The translations under genes were made by a program, and so were the position numbers. This document shows, in pieces, positions 1 through 5,567 of a stretch of 11,768 nucleotides of DNA; position 1 is the first letter of the stretch, and every line of letters begins with the position of its first letter. The notes below the pieces were generated by a model. That model searched no databases. It had not been told where the DNA came from and was given only the letters and a program-made list of their open reading frames with translations. The DNA lies in assembly GCA_030673355.1 (NCBI GenBank), contig DAOVJF010000036.1, forward strand, positions 1 through 11,768, given 5' to 3'. Origin of the DNA: Planctomycetota bacterium. Its GTDB lineage: Bacteria; JAJVIF01; JAPKYR01.

Positions 1-131
1 ACTGCATCCTGCGGTTGGATTCTTGGAGTTAAAATCGCTTCCATCCCCTTCGAAAAACCAGCAAAACGTGCAGACCTCTACCCGTAAAATGTGATCCAGC
101 CACCCGGATGCCTTATCCTATGGGCTAACCT

Positions 132-157
132 TGTCCAAAATCAGATTATCTTGGACA
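132..157. promoter_or_regulatory. Inverted repeat TGTCCAA-N12-TTGGACA
   Basis: Two perfect 7-bp arms (132-138 and 151-157) flank a 12-base AT-rich spacer, so the arm centres lie about two helical turns apart. That geometry suits a dimeric DNA-binding protein better than an RNA hairpin with a 12-base loop. It lies about 50 bases upstream of the -35-like box of gmhA, where an activator or repressor site could sit. No regulator is encoded nearby, so function is inference. Confidence 0.3.
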
Positions 158-207
158 GCAGTGACCCCGAAACGCTGGCATAATCCTATTCCACGTGTTT
201 TTTCATA

Positions 208-236
208 TTTAGACCTACAGGTACACTTTTTATGAT
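208..236 (+). promoter_or_regulatory. Candidate sigma-70-type promoter for gmhA
   Basis: TTTAGA (208-213) and TATGAT (231-236) are separated by exactly 17 bases. Each box is a partial match to the TTGACA/TATAAT consensus. Transcription would start near 243 and give a leader of about 90 bases before the gmhA ATG. The call rests on box similarity and spacing only. Confidence 0.35.
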
Positions 237-254
237 ATGTTATTCAGAGTTATT

Positions 255-268
255 CCTCCAACGGGAGG
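255..268 (+). promoter_or_regulatory. Leader hairpin CCTCC-AACG-GGAGG
   Basis: A 5-bp perfect GC-rich stem with a 4-base loop lies in the predicted gmhA leader. The 3' arm GGAGG is itself Shine-Dalgarno-like and the 5' arm is its complement, but no ATG or GTG follows at a usable distance. It is therefore not obviously a sequestered ribosome site. No T tract follows, so it is not an intrinsic terminator. Confidence 0.3.
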
Positions 269-335
269 GTAAAACCACGAGGCGGTAACAAAATAGCTGT
301 TGGACTTTATTAAATGGATGGGTGAGGAATTAATT

Positions 336-971
336 ATGGAGTACCAGCGTCTGATAGAGGAGAACTTCCGATCGAGTATCGGGCACATGGAAGCTGCACT
401 GACTGTGTGCCAGGGCCCTCTTGCGAGTGCGATAAGGAAAACGATCTCAATACTCGAAAATGGAGGAACGTTATACTTTGCCGGCAACGGAGGATCTGCC
501 GCGGATGCTTCGCATGTCGCCGCTGAACTGCTCGGTTCATTTGAACATTACACGGCTCCAATACCTGCCGTATCCCTGTCGACAGACACATCGGTGCTGA
601 CTTCAATCAGCAATGATTTTTCATTCGACAGGGTTTTCCTGCAGCAGACACAGGCCATCGTCAGACCAGGCGACCAGTTGTGGCTGATCTCTACCTCCGG
701 CGATTCGATGAACCTTTTTCATGCCGCTGCCTGGGCCCGCGAAAAGAAAATCAGCACGGTCGGGCTTCTCGGTAAACATGGAGGGCGAATCGCTAACCAG
801 GTGGATTACCCGGTTATAGTGCCCGGCGAAAACACCCAGCGTATCCAGGAAATCCATATCGTCATACTCCACACACTGGCATCCGCCGTTAAGCGACACT
901 TCCCGGACGGGATTCAAGTTCGCACAAGGACCTCCCCAAAATCTCAGACACAACAAATTCCCGATGATTAA
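336..971 (+). CDS. gmhA: Phosphoheptose isomerase (sedoheptulose-7-phosphate isomerase), SIS domain
   Basis: GmhA converts sedoheptulose 7-phosphate to D-glycero-D-manno-heptose 7-phosphate in the cytoplasm, the first step towards the ADP-heptose used in LPS inner core. The 211-residue product is a single SIS domain. AGNGGSAADASH (49-60) gives the nucleotide-loop-like turn and the first metal ligand, STSGDS (119-124) is the phosphate-binding loop, and QEIH (171-174) begins the last active-site helix. The four expected zinc ligands of the GmhA family are all present as H60, E64, Q171 and H179. They sit one residue before the positions I recall for the E. coli enzyme (61, 65, 172, 180), which separates it from DiaA-like or regulatory SIS proteins. 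The C-terminus runs about 20 residues past the usual end with a polar, Q/S/T-rich tail. ATG 336 is preferred over upstream TTG 300 and ATG 318 because GAGGAA (324-329) sits six bases before it. No other heptose gene lies in the window. Confidence 0.88.
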   Translation: MEYQRLIEENFRSSIGHMEAALTVCQGPLASAIRKTISILENGGTLYFAGNGGSAADASHVAAELLGSFEHYTAPIPAVSLSTDTSVLTSISNDFSFDRVFLQQTQAIVRPGDQLWLISTSGDSMNLFHAAAWAREKKISTVGLLGKHGGRIANQVDYPVIVPGENTQRIQEIHIVILHTLASAVKRHFPDGIQVRTRTSPKSQTQQIPDD

Positions 972-994
972 CCCACACCGGATTAGAACTGGAA

Positions 995-1016
995 TAGTAA
1001 TCAATAAGAATTACTA
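995..1016. repeat. AT-rich inverted repeat TAGTAAT-N8-ATTACTA
   Basis: Perfect 7-bp arms (995-1001 and 1010-1016) are separated by eight bases, 23 bases after the gmhA stop. The stem has one G-C pair per arm and no T run follows, so it would be a poor intrinsic terminator. It overlaps the stop codon of the possible minus-strand small ORF. It could be a weak transcript-end hairpin or a protein site. Confidence 0.3.
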
Positions 1017-1127
1017 AACGGGTACGGGTGCCGTTGACAAGCAAAGTGAGACATCTCCATCCCGCACGCCTTGAAATTCTTCGGGTCGAACGTGCTTGTC
1101 GACGTATATGTACCAGGTATTTTCCAT
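1014..1127 (-). CDS. Possible 37-residue small protein, unrecognised
   Basis: An ATG at 1127-1125 opens a 37-codon frame ending at TAG (1016-1014), with an in-frame TAA eight codons upstream of the ATG. The peptide starts MENTWYIYVDKHVRPEEF and continues into a loop-like acidic stretch ending TAPVPV. The composition is protein-like, with aromatic WYIY then charged VDKHVRPEEF. Codons look like those of neighbouring genes (GAA, GTC, GAC, AAG, CAC). No Shine-Dalgarno is visible before the ATG. It may be a genuine small gene, the remnant of a larger one, or chance. I do not recognise the family. Confidence 0.25.
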   Translation of the reverse strand: MENTWYIYVDKHVRPEEFQGVRDGDVSLCLSTAPVPV

Positions 1128-1162
1128 CTTTGGCCACCGCGGATTGATTTACAGATTTCCGG

Positions 1163-1208
1163 ATGATTATGATTAAAGTAAAAAATGATTAAATTTTCCT
1201 ATAATCAT
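1163..1208. promoter_or_regulatory. Cluster of ATGATTA boxes upstream of the cupin promoter
   Basis: ATGATTA occurs three times in direct orientation (1163-1169, 1169-1175, 1185-1191) and once inverted as TAATCAT (1202-1208). The last direct copy and the inverted copy form a perfect dyad with a 10-base spacer. Four copies within 46 bases, 45 to 90 bases upstream of the cupin -35-like box, resemble an array of binding sites for a regulator of the cupin gene. The region is AT-rich, so some chance repetition is possible. Confidence 0.35.
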
Positions 1209-1252
1209 GCGTCCAGCCTTTAAAAATATTCCATTGTTACAATAAGATGTTT

Positions 1253-1282
1253 TTGCGGAATGAACGAACACTGTCGTATAAT
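1253..1282 (+). promoter_or_regulatory. Candidate promoter of the cupin gene
   Basis: TTGCGG (1253-1258) and a consensus TATAAT (1277-1282) are separated by 18 bases. The -10 box is perfect and the -35 is weak, matching only TTG, which fits a promoter needing an activator at the upstream boxes. Transcription would start near 1289, immediately before AGGAG (1291-1295), leaving a leader of about 13 bases. Confidence 0.5.
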
Positions 1283-1301
1283 CAAGCTACAGGAGAAATA
1301 A

Positions 1302-1631
1302 ATGACAACACCTGATGAATTAAAAGCCAAAGCATTGAATCTTACCGATCTTGTCGAGTACCAGGATGGTTCGGTCGTTTCAAAACAGATAATCAAGAAA
1401 GACATCGGAACTGTGACAGTCTTCGCGTTCGATAAGGGAGAAGGCTTGAGTGAACATACCGCTCCATTCGACGCGCTGGTTCAGATACTCGACGGCAGTG
1501 CTGAAATTTTAATATCGGGGACAGCGCATACTGTAAAAGCCGGCGAATTTATCGTCATGCCCGCAAATGAACCGCATGCGTTACAGGCGGAAGCAAGATT
1601 CAAAATGATGCTTGTTATGATCCGGGGTTAA
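1302..1631 (+). CDS. Small single-domain cupin protein
   Basis: This 109-residue protein is essentially one cupin beta-barrel. The second cupin motif is clear as GEFIVMPANEPHAL (81-94), with G81, P87 and H92. The first motif is degenerate: GLSEHTAPFDALVQILDGSAEI (48-69) keeps H52 and the final glycine, but the second histidine and the glutamate of the usual HxH...E set are replaced by A54 and hydrophobic residues. At most a reduced metal site (H52, H92) is left. Members of this small stand-alone family often bind metal or small ligands, and no specific substrate can be read here. AGGAG at 1291-1295 lies six bases before the ATG. The gene converges on the antiporter gene with seven bases between the stops, and no terminator separates them. 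Confidence 0.8.
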   Translation: MTTPDELKAKALNLTDLVEYQDGSVVSKQIIKKDIGTVTVFAFDKGEGLSEHTAPFDALVQILDGSAEILISGTAHTVKAGEFIVMPANEPHALQAEARFKMMLVMIRG

Positions 1632-1638
1632 AAAGTCC

Positions 1639-3450
1639 TTATTCCTCGCCCGACATCCGCATCTGATCAAGCTCGTGGTCGAGTTCCGTCACGAGTTCCG
1701 AGTAAACATCCGCCCCGATTGTCCCCGCATGCATCAGGCTGCGCAAGTCATTTTTACTTGCCTTGAGGATTTCCCTGCGAGCCATACGCATCTGCTCATC
1801 GACCAGCGGCCCGTGTTCGACCTGTAATTGCTCGACCTCGTCCTCCCACACCAGAATCTGTTCCTTAAGTTCGCGCCTGAGACGTAATTCAACCTCCGGC
1901 AGAATAGAGCGTTCCTGGTGAAGCCTGGCGAGTTCCTCAAGCGCGCCATAGAGCATTGTCAGGCGTCCGGTCGCGAGTTCCACCTTCTTCTGGGCAGGGT
2001 CATGGGTTGTTAAACCGAGTTTCTTTACGAGATTCCCGACAGTCAGTCCCTGCACGAGAAGTGAGAAAATCGCGACGCCGAAAGTCATGGCGAGAATTTC
2101 CTGCCTCAGCCCGGGATCGATAAAATCCGTGAGCGAGAGTGCAAGGGCCATCGATAAAGCCCCCCTCAGCCCACCCCAGACAAGAATGTGCTGGTATTTT
2201 ACCGAGATTTTCCGGTCGAGCCATCCGATCAGAGGTGCAAGCCCATAGATTACAATCGACCTGCTGAGGAGTACAGCGACAATCGCGATTACTACGGCCA
2301 GCCAGTACTTTGCGAGGACACTAAATTTGACCTGAATTCCTACAAGCAGGAACACGAGCGAGTTGATCAGGAAAGCGGAATATTCCCAGAACGACTGCAT
2401 CGAGAGCCGGGTGGTCGGGCTCATGCCGGTCTCGAATCCGATGTGGCCGATTGTAATCCCCGCGGCTACTACCGCGATTACACCGGATACATGGAAATAT
2501 TCCGCCACGAGAAATGTCCCGTACGCGACTATGGTCGAAAGTGTAATTTCAATCAGGTGATCGTTGATTTTCTTGGTAATTTTGCTCGCGACATAACCGA
2601 TACCGAACCCCAGCGCGCCGCCGACTATGACCATTTTTAAAAATGTCCAGACCAGCATCAGCCAGTCGCCGCTCGAGGTACCGATGTCCTCACCCTGGGC
2701 CATTGCCTTGGCGATTGAATGGATGATCGTGAAAAATACCACCGCGGTACCGTCATTGAACAGGCTCTCACCTTCAAGGAGAATCGACAGGCGTTTGGGT
2801 ACCCCGGTCTTTTTTATTATCGACAGCACACTTACCGGATCGGTGGCTGAAATCAATGATCCGAACAAGAGGCACAGGACAATAGATAAATTCAACCCCG
2901 CGATCTCGCTTGTGGCATAAACTAATCCCCCGGTGAGAAGAATCGCGAATGCGACCCCGATAGTTGCGTAGATTATAATCGGGATCATGTTCCTCCTGAG
3001 ATGATTGAAGCGCAGGTTGATAGCGCCCTCGAATAACAGCGGGGGAAGGAACAGGAAGAACACAAGGTCATGGGATAAAGCGGTGTCCTTGAGAATCGGC
3101 AGCGACCCCGCCAGCAATCCGGCAAGGACCAGCACAATTGTGTAAGGAAGCTTCAATCGCTCGGCGATTACCGCCATTATGAAAATAACAATCAGCAGCC
3201 AGACAAATGTCTCGATGACCGGTTCGAGATCCTCGAGGATGCTTTTCGCTTCAGGGTTGTCGGTTACCCTCGGCCGATCGGTATCCTCGGCACTGGAGGT
3301 CAGGATTTCGTTTCCCGATCCGGTTATATCATCTTCGTGCCCCGATTCCTGCGCGAACACGCCGGAGACACTGCCGATCGCGATCGATAGAATAGCGGCA
3401 GCAAGTAGAGAAAATAACAGGGGTTTTTTGATGCTGGCTAAGTCTGGCAT
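1639..3450 (-). CDS. CPA1/NhaP-type Na+(K+)/H+ antiporter with signal-peptide-like N-terminus
   Basis: This inner-membrane antiporter would exchange Na+ or K+ for H+ and serve pH and cation homeostasis. From ATG 3450 it has 603 residues. Residues about 80-475 hold the multi-helix transporter core with CPA1 hallmarks: SATDPVSV (201-208, D204), the ND motif in EGESLFNDGTAVV (226-238, N232-D233) and GGLRGALSMALAL (426-438, R429). A cytoplasmic tail of about 125 residues (480-603) is charged and helical. The N-terminus is unusual. KKPLLFSLLAAAILSIAIGSVSG, ending in VFA before Q34, looks like a cleavable signal peptide, and a 35-residue acidic linker leads to the first transporter helix. TTG 3480 would add ten residues, but ATG 3450 gives a normal signal-peptide n-region. 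Neither start has a clear Shine-Dalgarno. The gene follows the small membrane protein gene closely on the same strand and is probably in its operon. Ion specificity cannot be read from sequence. Confidence 0.87.
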   Translation of the reverse strand: MPDLASIKKPLLFSLLAAAILSIAIGSVSGVFAQESGHEDDITGSGNEILTSSAEDTDRPRVTDNPEAKSILEDLEPVIETFVWLLIVIFIMAVIAERLKLPYTIVLVLAGLLAGSLPILKDTALSHDLVFFLFLPPLLFEGAINLRFNHLRRNMIPIIIYATIGVAFAILLTGGLVYATSEIAGLNLSIVLCLLFGSLISATDPVSVLSIIKKTGVPKRLSILLEGESLFNDGTAVVFFTIIHSIAKAMAQGEDIGTSSGDWLMLVWTFLKMVIVGGALGFGIGYVASKITKKINDHLIEITLSTIVAYGTFLVAEYFHVSGVIAVVAAGITIGHIGFETGMSPTTRLSMQSFWEYSAFLINSLVFLLVGIQVKFSVLAKYWLAVVIAIVAVLLSRSIVIYGLAPLIGWLDRKISVKYQHILVWGGLRGALSMALALSLTDFIDPGLRQEILAMTFGVAIFSLLVQGLTVGNLVKKLGLTTHDPAQKKVELATGRLTMLYGALEELARLHQERSILPEVELRLRRELKEQILVWEDEVEQLQVEHGPLVDEQMRMARREILKASKNDLRSLMHAGTIGADVYSELVTELDHELDQMRMSGEE

Positions 3451-3498
3451 TATCCCCGTGGCCCATCCTGGCGGGTTCAATTTAACCAGAGGATTATA

Positions 3499-3933
3499 TC
3501 ATTCCTTACCCGATTTCGGATACAAAATCAGCAATATGAGAACCGATCCGGCGATCAGGCCAACATTTATCCATTCCCTTGGAGATAAATCGCGTCTTAC
3601 CAGGCTGAAAATGAAAACCGCGAGTGTACCGATTGAAACTATCAGGATCATGTCGAGCACGGGCTTGAATCTCACGGGATCATGCGATATCCGCCATATC
3701 GTAATCGCGAATCCAATGTTCAGAACACCCATCAGGTTAGCCGACCAGACATCGTAGGTGTTCGACGGATCGTACTCGGTGATACCCATTAAAGTCACGA
3801 GGTACCATTCCGGGTAAATAAAATGCGTGAGTCCCCAGTAGAAGAACAGGATAAGGGCGAGAATTTTCAGGTAAGGAGGTAAGAATGGATGGAATTCATT
3901 TTCCTGATTTTCATTTCCGGCTTTCATCCCCAT
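3499..3933 (-). CDS. Conserved-looking four-helix membrane protein, unrecognised
   Basis: This 144-residue protein has a polar N-terminus (1-18) and four hydrophobic segments at about 22-38, 64-80, 92-112 and 121-138, with short charged loops such as RRDLSPRE (113-120). The first loop carries a tryptophan/tyrosine-rich stretch, HFIYPEWYLVTLMGITEYD (37-55). No catalytic or transport motif is recognised. GAGGA (3945-3941) lies seven bases before the ATG and supports the start. A second in-frame ATG two codons later is also possible. It sits 61 bases after the M20-like gene and about 50 bases before the antiporter ATG, so it probably belongs to the same transcript. An accessory role to the antiporter is possible but rests on position alone. 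Confidence 0.75.
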   Translation of the reverse strand: MGMKAGNENQENEFHPFLPPYLKILALILFFYWGLTHFIYPEWYLVTLMGITEYDPSNTYDVWSANLMGVLNIGFAITIWRISHDPVRFKPVLDMILIVSIGTLAVFIFSLVRRDLSPREWINVGLIAGSVLILLILYPKSGKE

Positions 3934-3993
3934 GAAATCGTCCTCGGCCCGGGAATAATACCATTGATCGTCCGCCCAGGATCTCCCTGATGT

Positions 3994-5406
3994 TTACACC
4001 GCGATCCTGGCGAGGAACGAATAGAAACTCCTGATCTCCCGGATGAAATCATCCGCATCGAGCATTTCTCCCGAACCACCCCTGAGAGACAGGGTCGCGT
4101 CGAGGTCCCCGGCGTTCGCGAACGGTTCCCAGCCGTATACGCTCGTGCCGTAATGCCTCAGGGCGTTCATGCCGGTCGGCCAGGGCGACATTCCCACCAC
4201 GTGTTTCGCTCCCTGATCGGCATCATGAAGGGACGCGCGGACAAGTGCATGGATGTTAGGAGTCAGCATGCTTTCGCTCGGTTCTACAACCGTTTTCTCC
4301 GCGAGGTATACACCATCGGATTTCAGAACCTCAAGAACCCGTATGGCGATTGCTTCCACATCCTCACCCGGTGGGTAGCAGTATGTCACTTCCGCTTCGG
4401 CACTCGAGGGTTTCAAGCCGTCGGATGCGGATGAATCGAGCCTTAGAACAAAACGTTCGGTTTTGAGAGATGCCCTCAGTAATGCCTTAAGCCCCGCATC
4501 GACCGCTCCCTCCGCCTCGATGAACTCCATCGCGTGGTTGACGGTCGATTCCTTGTTGAGCTCCTCGAAAATTGTCCTGAGCCGTATATCCGGAATTATT
4601 TCGGAAACGGAATTTATAAATTCCCTGGACTTTTCGGACGGCTTCAGATCGAACTCAATTTCACCCAGTTTATCGAGGGCTTTTACTATCCGGCTGACCG
4701 GGTCCTTCCCGATCTGTACACCGGCCTGTCCGCCGGAGGCTTCCGAGCGAAGTTTCAGGTTGAGGGAACCCTTTTCGGATGACGCGAGCAACGAACATGG
4801 CGTGTTGTCCGGGCCGATCCAACTGAACGCGCCCCAGCCCAGCGCGACCTCGGATGAGATATGTTCGAGATGGTTTTCCGCAAGGGATCTCAGTCCCACA
4901 CCCTTTCCGCCGGCGCCTTCAGTCGTTGCTGCAAAACGGACGGTTCTCCTGAGAGGTTGTTCGCTTCGCGCGAGAAGAATGAGCGCCATGGCATGAGCAA
5001 CCGACAGATGTGTGCCAAGGAGCGCGCCGGGACCGTAGATCGAGTGGCCAATGTCCTTTGGAGGGATATCGATTTCGTAGAGTGAACGGGGTGCGCTGTC
5101 AAGATGGCTCATCAACAGGACCGGTTCCTCCGCACCGGATCCCGCGAGGTGTGCCACGATGTTTGGCCTCGATGAAGTTAAACCGTGCGATTTCAGTCCC
5201 GTTGATTCATCGGCTCCCGTTACACCGGGTAAAAGAATCGAGGGAATTCCTTCGGACTCGAAAAGGTTCAGGAGGTACTTTGCTGCCGGGAGCTCAAACG
5301 CTGGAGGGGAAGATGTGCCGTAGGAGAGAATATGGCTGAGATGGCTGCCAGCCTCCCTGATTACGTCGGTCCATGAAATGCTGTACGATGTAGTCACGCC
5401 CACCAC
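3994..5406 (-). CDS. M20-fold peptidase-like protein with degenerate metal site
   Basis: The 470-residue length and motif order match M20-family deacylases and dipeptidases. The N-terminal half has SPPAFE (33-38), the substrate-pocket MSHLDSAP (99-106) and a helix after SIYGPGALLG (122-131). The central part (about 210-330) resembles the dimerisation domain, and the C-terminal part returns to the catalytic fold (335-470). Only the first metal motif, H101-x-D103, is intact. The bridging aspartate expected in the GRGAxDxK region is replaced (GPGALLGT). The DEE pair is reduced to TTEGAG, keeping E163. The dimerisation-domain histidine is absent from GGQAGVQIGKDP, and the final HxxxE motif is replaced by RGGSGEMLDADD. 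A pseudo-enzyme or an enzyme with rearranged chemistry is likely. The start is uncertain: GTG codons occur at 5406, 5403 and 5397 with no Shine-Dalgarno. It follows the ion channel gene on the same strand. Confidence 0.7.
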   Translation of the reverse strand: MVGVTTSYSISWTDVIREAGSHLSHILSYGTSSPPAFELPAAKYLLNLFESEGIPSILLPGVTGADESTGLKSHGLTSSRPNIVAHLAGSGAEEPVLLMSHLDSAPRSLYEIDIPPKDIGHSIYGPGALLGTHLSVAHAMALILLARSEQPLRRTVRFAATTEGAGGKGVGLRSLAENHLEHISSEVALGWGAFSWIGPDNTPCSLLASSEKGSLNLKLRSEASGGQAGVQIGKDPVSRIVKALDKLGEIEFDLKPSEKSREFINSVSEIIPDIRLRTIFEELNKESTVNHAMEFIEAEGAVDAGLKALLRASLKTERFVLRLDSSASDGLKPSSAEAEVTYCYPPGEDVEAIAIRVLEVLKSDGVYLAEKTVVEPSESMLTPNIHALVRASLHDADQGAKHVVGMSPWPTGMNALRHYGTSVYGWEPFANAGDLDATLSLRGGSGEMLDADDFIREIRSFYSFLARIAV

Positions 5407-5462
5407 AATATTGAAAGGATTTTCAAAAGCCGGTACGGATCAAAATCGGTAGAGCTAACCAT
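5394..5462 (-). CDS. Possible 22-residue leader ORF overlapping the M20-like gene start
   Basis: An ATG at 5462-5460 opens a frame starting MVSSTDFDPYRLLKIL and ending in WWA. Its TGA (5396-5394) overlaps the GTG at 5397 in a GTGA arrangement typical of translational coupling. GGGAG lies just one base before the ATG, too close for a good ribosome site. The predicted promoter would start transcription only a few bases upstream. The peptide does not extend the M20 domain, whose N-terminus is already complete. It could be a coupled leader peptide or chance. Confidence 0.2.
   Translation of the reverse strand: MVSSTDFDPYRLLKILSILWWA
5411..5426 (-). promoter_or_regulatory. Perfect dyad TTGAAA-N4-TTTCAA before the M20-like gene
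   Basis: Six-bp perfect arms with a 4-base spacer end five bases before the first GTG start codon, where a Shine-Dalgarno would be expected but is missing. It could form a small hairpin in the mRNA or be an operator half-site pair. The AT content makes the hairpin weak. Confidence 0.3.
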
Positions 5463-5472
5463 ACTCCCGTTT

Positions 5473-5501
5473 ATTTTAATTGTCATATGATTTTCAGGCA
5501 A
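5473..5501 (-). promoter_or_regulatory. Candidate promoter for the M20-like gene and downstream genes
   Basis: Read on the minus strand, TTGCCT (5501-5496) and TAAAAT (5478-5473) are separated by 17 bases. Transcription would start near 5466. It would drive the M20-like gene and, without a visible terminator between them, the small membrane protein and the antiporter. Confidence 0.35.
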
Positions 5502-5567
5502 GGAAATAATCGCTGTGAGTGGAGTTTGTTCAATTTTTTCCCTGTGACCGCAGGACGGGTAATTTGG

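Larger units (their letters stand above)
1..335. other. Left-edge region upstream of gmhA
   Basis: No complete gene is visible here. On the + strand one frame is open from base 1 to a TAA at 85-87 and would encode a 28-residue C-terminal tail ending KRADLYP. A second + frame is open nearly as far, to a TGA just after it, so I cannot tell whether a gene ends here. On the minus strand an ATG near 39-41 opens a frame running off the left edge, with a purine-rich stretch too close to act as a good ribosome binding site. The rest holds an inverted repeat at 132-157, a promoter-like pair at 208-236 and a small GC-rich hairpin at 255-268, each listed separately. Confidence 0.5.
972..1301. other. 330-base gap between gmhA and the cupin gene
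   Basis: No confident gene is present. It holds, in order, an AT-rich dyad (995-1016), a possible 37-codon minus-strand ORF (1127-1014), a cluster of ATGATTA boxes (1163-1208) and the cupin promoter (1253-1282). The right half is clearly AT-rich, typical of a regulatory region. No GC-rich stem with a T tract terminates gmhA. Confidence 0.6.

Noticed and set aside
3179..3757. A 192-codon + strand open frame across the antiporter N-terminus and the small membrane protein gene
   Set aside because: It is antisense to two genes with clear membrane-protein signatures, has no recognisable domain and spans two unrelated genes. It is a by-product of their codon pattern.
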